A stretch of 21,345 nt of DNA from Hungatella sp. UBA3147 (GCA_002365025.1 DEYX01000361.1:1-21345), one strand, 5' to 3'; positions 1 to 6,598 are shown, counted from the first letter of the stretch. The notes: generated by a model not told the origin, from the letters alone. Numbers and translations: made by a program.

Positions 1-289
1 TTTCTTCTGCATATAGTGGTTGCCTAGCTGCGACGGTTCCTATTACTGGAATATTTATGACCTCACGTTGCACCAGATTAAAACAGTCATCAATAATTTC
101 AATAGTACGAGGCTTAGCAGGGTCTCTTCTGATGCATCCCATGTCTTCTAATTTTTTGAGTTGTGAATGTACTGAAGAACTGGATTTTAAATTAACTGCT
201 TCTCCTATCTCTCGTACAGCCGGTGGATATCCTCTATCATTAATTGATTCTTTAACATAGTCATATATTTGCCTTTGCGTTTTACTCAT
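1..289 (-). CDS. lexA: LexA-like SOS repressor, N-terminal 96 residues (cut by window edge)
   Basis: The protein reads from ATG at 289 off the left edge. Residues 1-65 form the LexA winged helix-turn-helix, with the family signature YPPAVREIGEAVNLKS followed by SSVHSQLKKLE and IRRDPAKPRTIEI. The start of the S24 autoprotease domain follows (IPVIGTVAARQPLYAEE). LexA dimers repress DNA-repair genes and cleave themselves when RecA filaments form. The scissile bond is normally Ala-Gly; the aligned residues here are Ala-Arg, codon AGG. The catalytic Ser/Lys half is outside the window. A LexA box and a good promoter lie upstream, so autoregulation is likely. The start choice is imperfect: a strong GAAAGGTGGG lies 23 nt upstream of the ATG, while the nearer AGGCGA is weak. 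A GTG nine codons upstream is possible, but the strong Shine-Dalgarno abuts it. Family assignment is firm; whether this is the housekeeping copy is not known. Confidence 0.9.
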   Translation of the reverse strand, partial: MSKTQRQIYDYVKESINDRGYPPAVREIGEAVNLKSSSSVHSQLKKLEDMGCIRRDPAKPRTIEIIDDCFNLVQREVINIPVIGTVAARQPLYAEE

Positions 290-329
290 CTTTTGATTTC
301 GCCTAGGTATGCCCACCTTTCTAAATTGT

Positions 330-358
330 ATTATAGCACATACAACAGAAAAATACAA
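330..358 (-). promoter_or_regulatory. lexA promoter, extended -10
   Basis: On the minus strand a TTGTAT -35 box (358-353) is separated by 17 bp from TATAAT (335-330). TG lies one base before the -10 box, giving an extended -10. Transcription would begin near 323, just ahead of the lexA start at 289. Confidence 0.8.
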
Positions 359-369
359 ACATACGTTCT
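356..369. promoter_or_regulatory. LexA (SOS) box overlapping the lexA -35
   Basis: The minus strand reads AGAACGTATGTTTG. The Gram-positive LexA box is CGAACRNRYGTTYC; only the two outermost variable positions differ and the core GAAC-N4-GTT dyad is intact. It overlaps the -35 of the lexA promoter, the expected place for autorepression. Confidence 0.75.
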
Positions 370-371
370 AT

Positions 372-411
372 CAAAAATATACCGAAAGCCTTCTTTACGA
401 AGACTCTCGGC
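372..411 (-). terminator. Rho-independent terminator of the 81-residue coiled-coil gene
   Basis: On the minus strand a 12-bp stem, CCGAGAGTCTTC pairing with GAAGGCTTTCGG (two G-U pairs), encloses the loop GTAAA. It is followed by TATATTTTT. It lies 8 nt after the stop codon of the upstream gene and directly before the lexA control region, so it insulates lexA. Confidence 0.85.
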
Positions 412-418
412 ATAAGAT

Positions 419-664
419 TCAGCTACCCTGTTCAATTTCTGCTTTAGATATAAGTAATTCCTTTAATTCTGTCAAGGACATGTTTTGCTCTTCTAGTATT
501 GTTGATACTTCTTTAAATTCTTCTAATTTTATTTCTTCTTGTATTTGTTTCTCTTTTTCCTGAAGTGTTTTAATTGCTGTCTTATATTGTTCTATCGAAT
601 CTTGTGTATCTTTTAGTTCATCTCTAAGTTTTACGAGTGGTGATTTGCGAACTCCGCGGGGCAT
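419..664 (-). CDS. Small charged coiled-coil protein of unknown function (81 aa)
   Basis: I do not recognise a named family. The protein begins MPRGVRKSPL, a short basic leader. A long, highly charged helical stretch follows (residues 9-60, many Lys, Glu and Gln with heptad-like spacing), then a helix around MSLTELKELL. It has no cysteines, signal peptide or membrane segment, so a cytoplasmic, self-associating or DNA-associated helical protein is plausible but inferred. I chose the ATG at 664 because GGAGGAG sits 6-7 nt upstream; the frame is open 19 codons further, but that extension covers the promoter. It has its own promoter and terminator, so it is probably monocistronic. Its base composition is A/T-rich like the rest of the first kilobase and unlike the genes to the right. 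Confidence 0.8.
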   Translation of the reverse strand: MPRGVRKSPLVKLRDELKDTQDSIEQYKTAIKTLQEKEKQIQEEIKLEEFKEVSTILEEQNMSLTELKELLISKAEIEQGS

Positions 665-701
665 AGTATCTCCTCCTCTACATAAAAATATTAATATGTA
701 A

Positions 702-731
702 ATTATACCACATATTACCAAATCTATACAA
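702..731 (-). promoter_or_regulatory. Promoter of the 81-residue coiled-coil gene
   Basis: TTGTAT (731-726) is followed by an 18-bp spacer and TATAAT (707-702), with TG one base before the -10. The predicted start lies about 30 nt ahead of the ATG at 664. The boxes are nearly identical to those of the lexA promoter. Confidence 0.75.
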
Positions 732-818
732 TGGATAATTGTGGTAAAGGCATTTAATGTAATCAGATTTTTTTATATATGGTTAGAATTTCTTATACAT
801 GGAATATGACTTTACAGC

Positions 819-888
819 TTTACCATATAAATAAGCCCTCCATCAATTGTGTCATTACAATTAATAAAGAACTTATTTATATGATAAA
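819..888. repeat. 17-bp inverted repeat with nested inner hairpin
   Basis: TTTACCATATAAATAAG (819-835) pairs with CTTATTTATATGATAAA (872-888) at 16 of 17 positions; the remaining pair is C/A on the plus strand or G-U in minus-strand RNA. Inside the loop, AATTGT (845-850) pairs with ACAATT (857-862). No U-tract follows on either strand, so it is not a standard terminator. It may be a MITE-like or element-end structure. Confidence 0.5.
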
Positions 889-911
889 AACATTACTGAA
901 TTGGTCTTGAA

Positions 912-961
912 AATCTACCCCCATTTTACAAGTGAATCTACCCCTATATCTACTCCCATTT
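912..961. repeat. Three degenerate TCTACCCCCATTT repeats, possible insertion-sequence end
   Basis: Copies read AATCTACCCCCATTT (912-926), AATCTACCCCTAT (935-947) and ATCTACTCCCATTT (948-961). On the minus strand they appear as AAATGGGGGTAGATT. From memory, tandem AATGGGGGTAGAT motifs recur near the ends of IS21-family elements of clostridia, but no istA or istB coding sequence is present. At most this is a terminal remnant. The attribution is tentative. Confidence 0.35.
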
Positions 962-1048
962 CCATGATAAATGCTGTTATCCTGCGATAGTTTACGACAC
1001 TTTTCAAATTAATAAAAAATGCTAAAAACCTTGTAAAATAAAGGATTC

Positions 1049-1966
1049 TTATTCCTCCACCTCCAGCAAATAAGGCGTGATCTGATATACATAGAAATTC
1101 AGCCAGTTCCCATACATGGTGTTCGCCCCATTCCTCCAATTAAGCACCGGCACCGTATCAGGATCATTATTCTCATAATAATTGCATGGAATCTCAGGCT
1201 CCAATCCCTTATCCAAATCCCGGTGATATTCCCCGTCTAAAGTCATACGGTCGTATTCCGGATGTCCCTGGACAAATACCTGTTTTCCGTCCCGGCTCAT
1301 TACCAGAAGTATCCCGGCCTCTTTTGATTCCGCAAGAATCACCAGCTCCGGCTGCTTTTCAATATCCTCTCTCCTTACCTCTGTGAAGCGGGAATGAGGC
1401 GCCATCACATAATCATCCAGACTGCGGACAAGGGGAACCTTCCGGTCTAAAACCTTATGCCGGTAGATGCCTGACAGTTTACTCTCTCTCTTATATTTCT
1501 GTATGCCATAATGGTAATAAAGCCCTGCCTGGGCTCCCCAGCAGATATGAAGGGTACTGGTCACATGGGTTTTGCTCCATTCCATGATCTTCTTTAATTC
1601 TTCCCAGTAGTTCACCTCTTCGAATTCCATGTTCTCCACCGGCGCACCGGTGATGATCATTCCGTCGAATTTTCTTTTCTTTACCTCATCAAAATAAACA
1701 TAAAATTTATTTAAGTGGCTGGCTGACGTATTCTTGGAGGTATGGCTTTCCAGCATCAAAAAAGTACCGTCCACCTGCAGCGGAGTGTTGGATAGGGCCC
1801 GGAGAAGCTGAGTCTCTGTCTCTTCCTTTACAGGCATTAGATTAACGATCAAAATCTGAAGAGGACGGATGTCCTGGCTTAAGGCACGGTCCTCATCCAT
1901 CATAAAAATGTTCTCTTTTTCCAGTATGGCTTTTGCAGGTAAATCCTTTTGTACTTTAATCGGCAT
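1049..1966 (-). CDS. metA: Homoserine O-acetyltransferase, MetA type
   Basis: MetA acylates L-homoserine in the first dedicated step of methionine synthesis, in the cytoplasm. The protein has 305 residues, the usual length. The glutamine-amidotransferase-like core carries the nucleophile Cys142 (HICWGAQAG) and the His235/Glu237 pair (QGHPEYD), at the positions known from E. coli and Bacillus. Residue 111 is Glu (GAPVEN). In this family Glu111 goes with acetyl-CoA use and Gly111 with succinyl-CoA use, so acetyltransferase is the better name even though automatic labels often say succinyltransferase. It starts 3 nt after the ligA stop, and its Shine-Dalgarno GGAGGAA is formed by the last ligA codons, so translation is probably coupled. 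It is the last gene of the rluF-ligA-metA operon. Confidence 0.95.
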   Translation of the reverse strand: MPIKVQKDLPAKAILEKENIFMMDEDRALSQDIRPLQILIVNLMPVKEETETQLLRALSNTPLQVDGTFLMLESHTSKNTSASHLNKFYVYFDEVKKRKFDGMIITGAPVENMEFEEVNYWEELKKIMEWSKTHVTSTLHICWGAQAGLYYHYGIQKYKRESKLSGIYRHKVLDRKVPLVRSLDDYVMAPHSRFTEVRREDIEKQPELVILAESKEAGILLVMSRDGKQVFVQGHPEYDRMTLDGEYHRDLDKGLEPEIPCNYYENNDPDTVPVLNWRNGANTMYGNWLNFYVYQITPYLLEVEE

Positions 1967-1969
1967 ATT

Positions 1970-3928
1970 TTATTCCTCCAGCATTTTAATGAAATCCTCT
2001 TCTGAAATAATGGGCACTCCAAGTTCCTTTGCCTTTTTATTCTTGGAAGAATTGGACGTAGTATCATTGTTGATCAAATAGGTGGTCTTAGAGGTCACCG
2101 AACCGGTAGCCTTGCCTCCGCGGGCTTCTATGGCCTCCTGGAGGGCCTTCCGGTTTTCAAAGTGGTTTACGGAACCGGTAATAACAAATACCATACCTTC
2201 AAAGATTCCGTCCCCCCTAACCTCCATATCGCCCTCAAAGCTTACCTCAGACAGCAGGCGGTCCACCATCTCATTATTCTTCTCTTCCTTAAAATAAGTG
2301 ATCCAGGCATCCGCTAACACCTTTCCGATTCCTGGCACTGCGGTCAGTTCCTCTTCCCCTGCTGCGCGCATCTTCTCAAAATCAAACTTAAATTCCTGGC
2401 ACAGCATCTTGGCATTTGCCAATCCGATACCTGCGATCCCCAGGCCATAGATCAGCCTTGGAAGGGTGGTATGGGAAGCTTTCTCAATTGCTTTTATCAG
2501 GTTGTCGTAGGACTTCTTTCCAAATCCTTCCATCTGGGTAATAACTTCCTCATGCTGCTCCAGATGGAAAATATCCGCAAATTCCCGGATGAAACCGGCT
2601 CCGATAAATTTTTCCAGGGTCGCCTCTGATAAACCGTCAATGTTTAATGCATCCCTGCTCGTAAAAAGGGTGAAACCTTTCAGCCGTTTAGCCTGGCAGT
2701 CCGGGTTGGTACAGTATAAACTCTTGACATCATTCACCTTGCGGATTTCTGTTTTTCCGCCGCAGACTGGACATTGTTCAGGGATCCGTATCTTTTTGCT
2801 TCTTGTCAGGTTATCGGCAATCTGGGGAATGATCATGTTAGCCTTATAAACCGTAATTTCATCTCCCTCTCCCAGCTCTAATGCCTCCATAATGCTTAGA
2901 TTGTGAACGCTGGCCCGGCTCACCGTAGTTCCTTCCAGTTCCACCGGATCAAAGATTGCCACCGGGTTAATGAGCCCGGTTCTCGATGGGCTCCATTCGA
3001 TGTGGTCTAGTTTTGTTTCCTTGATTTCATCGGCCCATTTAAAGGCAATGGCATTACGGGGAAATTTGGACGTACGGCCAAGAGATTCTCCGTAAGCAAT
3101 ATCATCTAACAAAAGCACCAGGCCGTCCGAAGGAATATCATAGCTGGAAATGGCTTTGGAAAACTCTTCTACCGCCTCAGGCAGGGTATCTCTGGTCACC
3201 ATTTTAAAATCCACCACATCGAAGCCCTGTCTCTTTAACCATTCAAACTGCTCTTTTCTGGAGTTTTTAAAGTCAACGCCCTCCGCCGTTACCAGGCCAA
3301 ATGCTTTAAAATTCACATTTCTCTTAGCAGTGATCTGGTTGTTTAACTGCCTAACGGATCCGCTGCATAAATTCCTTGGATTCTTGTATTTGGCAGCAAC
3401 CTCTTCGATCTCTTCATTGATCCGGTTAAAATCCGAATACTTGATCACCGCCTCTCCGCGTAAAACCAGTTCTCCCTGATGGGTTATATTTAAAGGAATG
3501 TTAGAAAATACTTTTGCATTATTTGTAATAACTTCGCCGATCTCTCCGTTTCCCCTGGTTACGGCCTTTTGAAGGGTTCCGCGGTTATAAGAAAGAACAA
3601 CGGTCAGACCATCAAGCTTCCAGGACAGCACTCCGGTCTGGCCGCCCAGCCACTCCTGCAGACTCTCCGTGCTCTTGGTCTTATCAAGGGAAAGCATGGG
3701 AGTTTCGTGGGCCTCTTTTGGAAGCTCGCTTAACGCCTGGTATCCTACATACTGAGTGGGACTTTGAGAAAGTATGATTCCAGTCTCCTCTTCCAGCTCC
3801 TTTAACTCATCATAAAGCCTGTCATACTCAAAATTGCTCATGATTTCCCGGCTTTCCTGATAGTAAGCCTTTCCTGCTGCCGTCAAAACGGCAATCAATT
3901 CTTTCATTCTGCTTATGTTAGCGTCCAT
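1970..3928 (-). CDS. ligA: NAD-dependent DNA ligase with divergent active-site residues
   Basis: LigA seals nicks using NAD+. All domains are present in 652 residues. The adenylation domain carries Lys104 in KLDG (usually KIDG), and the OB fold follows. The zinc finger is CPVCGG plus CTNPDC (Cys386, 389, 406, 411). Helix-hairpin-helix motifs follow (GLGIAGIGLA, LTAVPGIGKVLA at about 490-550), with a C-terminal BRCT domain at about 575-652. Several conserved positions differ. In domain Ia, Y22-Y23 replaces the usual Tyr-His and Asn32 replaces Asp, while Tyr35 and Asp36 remain. TRGNG replaces TRGDG, SRTG replaces GRTG, and ANMIIP replaces AGDVIP. It may be a lineage variant or a second ligase. 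AAGGAGAT precedes the ATG; the first 11 bases overlap the end of the pseudouridine synthase gene, indicating an operon. Confidence 0.93.
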   Translation of the reverse strand: MDANISRMKELIAVLTAAGKAYYQESREIMSNFEYDRLYDELKELEEETGIILSQSPTQYVGYQALSELPKEAHETPMLSLDKTKSTESLQEWLGGQTGVLSWKLDGLTVVLSYNRGTLQKAVTRGNGEIGEVITNNAKVFSNIPLNITHQGELVLRGEAVIKYSDFNRINEEIEEVAAKYKNPRNLCSGSVRQLNNQITAKRNVNFKAFGLVTAEGVDFKNSRKEQFEWLKRQGFDVVDFKMVTRDTLPEAVEEFSKAISSYDIPSDGLVLLLDDIAYGESLGRTSKFPRNAIAFKWADEIKETKLDHIEWSPSRTGLINPVAIFDPVELEGTTVSRASVHNLSIMEALELGEGDEITVYKANMIIPQIADNLTRSKKIRIPEQCPVCGGKTEIRKVNDVKSLYCTNPDCQAKRLKGFTLFTSRDALNIDGLSEATLEKFIGAGFIREFADIFHLEQHEEVITQMEGFGKKSYDNLIKAIEKASHTTLPRLIYGLGIAGIGLANAKMLCQEFKFDFEKMRAAGEEELTAVPGIGKVLADAWITYFKEEKNNEMVDRLLSEVSFEGDMEVRGDGIFEGMVFVITGSVNHFENRKALQEAIEARGGKATGSVTSKTTYLINNDTTSNSSKNKKAKELGVPIISEEDFIKMLEE

Positions 3929-4706
3929 CAGATATCTCCTTTTTCTGTTCTTTATAGGAACGATTCGTCGAGCCTTTTAAGGCCTCTTTCATCTGGTGGT
4001 ACTCCCTTTTTGAAAGCTCCCGGTAAGCTCCGGGGTTTAACTCTCCCAGTTCAACATTCATAATTCGCAATCGTTTCAGCATCCGTACTTCAAAGCCAAG
4101 CTGTCCGCACATTCGGCGGATCTGGCGGTTTAACCCCTGGGTCAAAATGATATGGAACGCTTTTTCACCGGCCTTCTTTACAACGCAGGGCCTTGTGGTC
4201 ACATTTAGCTCCGGCAGGAATACTCCCTTTTTCATATTCCGGATAAATTCGTCGGTTATCGGGCGGTTGACCTTTACCAGATATTCTTTTTCATGAGCAT
4301 TTCCGCTGCGCATCATCTTATTCACAAGAGTGCCCTGGTTGGTCATGAGGATCAGCCCCTCCGAATCCTTGTCCAGGCGGCCGATGGGGTAAATTCTTAC
4401 AGGATAATCCACCATATCCACAATGTTGGGGGCACGGTCTTTATCCGATGTTGTGCATACGATACCTTTGGGTTTATGAACTGCCAGAAGGACCGGTTCT
4501 TCCTTATGGCTATTATCTCCTTTTCCTGCGTGAATGGTGCGTCCGTTTACTGTAACTGACTGACCAGGTAAAACTCTCTGGCCGGGTTTAGCCGCCTGTC
4601 CGTTTATACAGACTTTCCCAGCCTCAATGAAGCGATCCGCCTCCCTTCGGGAACATACCCCGGCTTCACTTAAAAATTTGTTCAGACGGATTCCTTCTGT
4701 CTCCAT
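3918..4706 (-). CDS. rluF: 23S rRNA pseudouridine synthase, RluF/RluB family
   Basis: The enzyme isomerises a uridine in 23S rRNA to pseudouridine. An S4 RNA-binding domain occupies residues 6-55 (IRLNKFLSEAGVCSRREADR). The RsuA/RluB/RluE/RluF catalytic domain follows, with Asp112 in GRLDKDSEGL as the catalytic aspartate. The features HEKEYLVKVN, ITDEFIRNMKKGV, GLNRQIRRMCGQLGFEV and LKRLRIMNVELG match RluF (U2604) more closely than RluB, but the exact target is not proven. The length of 262 residues is normal, with a lysine-rich tail. AGAGGAA precedes the ATG. It is the first gene of the operon with ligA and metA, driven by the promoter at 4787-4815. Confidence 0.9.
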   Translation of the reverse strand: METEGIRLNKFLSEAGVCSRREADRFIEAGKVCINGQAAKPGQRVLPGQSVTVNGRTIHAGKGDNSHKEEPVLLAVHKPKGIVCTTSDKDRAPNIVDMVDYPVRIYPIGRLDKDSEGLILMTNQGTLVNKMMRSGNAHEKEYLVKVNRPITDEFIRNMKKGVFLPELNVTTRPCVVKKAGEKAFHIILTQGLNRQIRRMCGQLGFEVRMLKRLRIMNVELGELNPGAYRELSKREYHQMKEALKGSTNRSYKEQKKEISDGR

Positions 4707-4786
4707 GTTTCCTCTTTCCTGCCCATACTTTTGGGCATAATGTCATCCCCATAGGGTTCTATATTTTTACCATATACTAAATAAAA

Positions 4787-4815
4787 ATTATAGCATTACC
4801 GGGAAGTTACGTCAA
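4787..4815 (-). promoter_or_regulatory. Promoter of the rluF-ligA-metA operon
   Basis: TTGACG (4815-4810), a 17-bp spacer and TATAAT (4792-4787), with TG one base before the -10, give a near-consensus sigma-A promoter. The leader of about 75 nt contains a small GCCCA/TGGGC hairpin (4719-4734) just ahead of the ribosome site. Confidence 0.88.
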
Positions 4816-4923
4816 TTCATCTGCTTATTTTGAACGTGGTTTTCCCCTGCTATCTTTGGATCCGTATTTTATAATAAAAATGTCCGCATTTATCTGAAAT
4901 GTCCTTTCTGCCCATATCTACGG

Positions 4924-4952
4924 TTGAACTTTTGGAAATTCTAGTATAGAAT
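4924..4952 (+). promoter_or_regulatory. Promoter of the hemerythrin gene
   Basis: TTGAAC (4924-4929) and TAGAAT (4947-4952) are 17 bp apart. They stand about 40 nt ahead of the ATG at 4995, which has TAGGAGGAA as ribosome site. An alternative -10, TATAGA at 4945, has shorter spacing. Confidence 0.6.
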
Positions 4953-4994
4953 GGAAGAAGATGTAAATTTTTAAAAACATTAGGAGGAATTGTT

Positions 4995-5393
4995 ATGCCG
5001 TGGACACCGAATTTATCCGTAGGGATATCAATGATTGATGATCAGCATAAAATGTGGTTTGAAAAAGCAGAAGCGCTGTTTGAAGCAGGGAAAAATAACC
5101 GCGCAAAGGAATACGTTGGAGAGCTTCTTGATTTTTTGGATGATTATACGAAAAAACATTTTGCAGACGAAGAAAAATACATGATGAGCATTCATTATCC
5201 CGGTTATGCAGAGCAAAAGCAGGCTCATACCGCTTTCATTGCGCAGCTGGAGAAATTAAGGAATGAATATAAATCTTCCGGGGGCAATCTTCTGGTGATT
5301 TTAAACGCCAATCAAATGGTAGTGGATTGGCTCACAAAACATATTTCTAACATGGATAAAAAAATTGGTGATTATGCAAAGAATGCTCACTAA
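4995..5393 (+). CDS. Bacteriohemerythrin-family protein with one substituted iron ligand
   Basis: This is a single-domain, 132-residue hemerythrin-like four-helix bundle that in its family binds O2 or NO at a diiron centre. It is cytoplasmic, with no signal or membrane segment. Ligand positions visible are His18 (DDQHK), His55 and Glu59 (HFADEE), His78 (AHTAF), His116 and Asp121 (KHISNMD). The usual HxxxH pair on helix C reads QKQAH, so its first histidine is Gln74. Six of seven canonical ligands remain. It is the only supported plus-strand gene, with its own promoter and terminator. In an anaerobe an oxygen- or NO-handling role is plausible but inferred. The neighbouring iron-transport fragment may be coincidental. 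Confidence 0.92.
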   Translation: MPWTPNLSVGISMIDDQHKMWFEKAEALFEAGKNNRAKEYVGELLDFLDDYTKKHFADEEKYMMSIHYPGYAEQKQAHTAFIAQLEKLRNEYKSSGGNLLVILNANQMVVDWLTKHISNMDKKIGDYAKNAH

Positions 5394-5405
5394 TTCTTAC
5401 CGATG

Positions 5406-5435
5406 AAAAAGGGCGGCCCCGTTGGCCGCCTTTTT
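5406..5435. terminator. Bidirectional Rho-independent terminator
   Basis: AAAAAGGGCGGCC pairs with GGCCGCCTTTTT around a short loop (GTT region), giving a G+C-rich stem with T-runs on both strands. It lies between the convergent hemerythrin gene and the HMA-like gene and can serve both. Confidence 0.92.
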
Positions 5436-5446
5436 CAATGTTCCGT

Positions 5447-5674
5447 TTAAATAAACTTATATTTTACTTCACAGCCGTATGATATCCGGCTGCAGATATT
5501 TACCACCCGCTCCATAACAGCGGATATTTTTCCTTTGTCCATATCAATTTTCATTTCTTTTAAGTCTTCCGAGATTCTGATATCTTTCACCCCGTCAACC
5601 TTGGCAATCTCGCCCTCGATTTTTCTGGCTTTCAACCGGTCTGACAGGGAGTAAACGTGGTAGATCCTGCTCAC
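5447..5674 (-). CDS. Small HMA-like (ferredoxin-fold) protein without the metal-binding CXXC
   Basis: The 75-residue protein follows the heavy-metal-associated domain pattern: beta strand HVYSLSD, helix LKARKIEGEIAKV, then DGVKDIRISEDLKEMKIDMD. Where HMA proteins have CXXC ahead of the helix, this one has RLKA, so copper-type metal binding there is unlikely. It has cysteines only at positions 61 and 69. The start is GTG at 5674, with AAGGAGGG 8 nt upstream. It follows the feoB fragment by 66 nt on the same strand, so it was probably the last gene of a ferrous-iron operon. With feoB broken, how it is now transcribed is unclear. A role in iron transport is inferred from position only. Confidence 0.75.
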   Translation of the reverse strand: MSRIYHVYSLSDRLKARKIEGEIAKVDGVKDIRISEDLKEMKIDMDKGKISAVMERVVNICSRISYGCEVKYKFI

Positions 5675-5740
5675 GCTTCACCCTCCTTTCCCATTTGGTA
5701 TTCTACTCCTATTGTAGACAATCACAGGGAAATTTAAACA

Positions 5741-6598
5741 TCAGAGGAAAACCCTTGCAATAGTTGTGAATAAAAAGCATACCACAAATCCGGTTACAGT
5801 GGGGACCAACCAGGAAACAACCGTCCATTTCATGCTCTGTGTCTCTTTCCGGATGGTAAGACATGTGGTGGAGCAAGGCCAGTGCATCAGGGAGAACAGC
5901 ATGGTGCTTACTGCAGTAATCCAGGTCCAGCCATTGGCTACAAGAAGCTCTTTTAAGACGGACAGATCACTGATATCCCGAATGCTTCCCTCTGCCATAT
6001 AAGACATGATAATGATGGGAACCACGATTTCATTGGCCGGAAAACCAAGGATAAAAGCCAGAAGGATAACTCCGTCTAATCCCATGAGCCTGGCTAATGG
6101 ATCCAGAAAGCCGGAACAATGGGCCAGCAGGGTCGCATTACCAACCGATATATTGGCCAGAAGCCAGATGACCAGCCCGGCCGGAGCCGCTACGGAAACA
6201 GCACGGCCTAATACAAACAGGGTACGGTCAAATATGGAACGCACGATGACCTTGCCGATCTGAGGCCTCCGGTAAGGCGGCAGCTCCAAGGTAAAGGAGG
6301 AGGGAACCCCCTTTAATATGGTAGCCGATAACAGCTTTGATATGACAAGCGTCATGATAATCCCAAGGATAATCACACCTGACAGGATAGCCGCAGACAA
6401 TATGGAGGAAAAAGCACCCGTGGTCCCTCCCACGAAGAACATGGTTATAATGGCGATCATGGTAGGGAATCGCCCGTTGCACGGCACAAAATTATTGGTA
6501 ATCATGGCAAGCAGCCGCTCTCTCGGAGAATCTATGATCCGGCATCCGATAATTCCTGCCGCATTGCATCCAAACCCCATGCACATGACAACGGAAAT
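5741..6598 (-). pseudogene. feoB: FeoB ferrous-iron permease, C-terminal half only (5' half missing)
   Basis: About 285 residues match the membrane half of FeoB: first gate motif MCMGFGCNAAG, then CRIIDSPRERL, TNNFVPCNGRFP, second gate motif ILGFPANEIVVP, MHWPCSTTCLTIRKE and several hydrophobic segments. Full FeoB is around 650-750 residues with an N-terminal G domain that energises Fe2+ uptake; neither that domain nor the first membrane segments are present. FeoB similarity begins at ISVVMCMG, one codon after the recombinase stop (6601-6599), which is in the same frame. The ATG at 6586 has no ribosome site, so independent translation is doubtful. The reading frame from the junction to the stop at 5741 is intact, suggesting either a recent break or preservation because the gene can be rejoined. 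Confidence 0.9.

Larger units (their letters stand above)
732..1048. other. Intergenic stretch without a convincing gene
   Basis: The stretch is A/T-rich and separates the metA stop from the promoter of the small coiled-coil gene. It contains an inverted repeat with a nested hairpin (819-888) and three degenerate copies of a TCTACCCCCATTT-like motif (912-961), listed separately. Short frames cross it but have no ribosome site and no recognisable protein. It may be the scar of a mobile element. Confidence 0.6.

Noticed and set aside
1024..1044. Possible terminator after metA (CCTT/AAGG followed by T-runs on the minus strand)
   Set aside because: The stem has only four pairs around an eight-base loop; too weak to call.
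915..1139. Minus-strand frame running from within metA into the repeat region
   Set aside because: It overlaps metA in another frame, has no ribosome site and shows no family similarity.
2082..3479. Plus-strand open frames opposite ligA
   Set aside because: They mirror the strong codon structure of ligA, lack ribosome sites and encode no recognisable protein. The same applies to frames opposite the recombinase, mannosidase and transporter genes.
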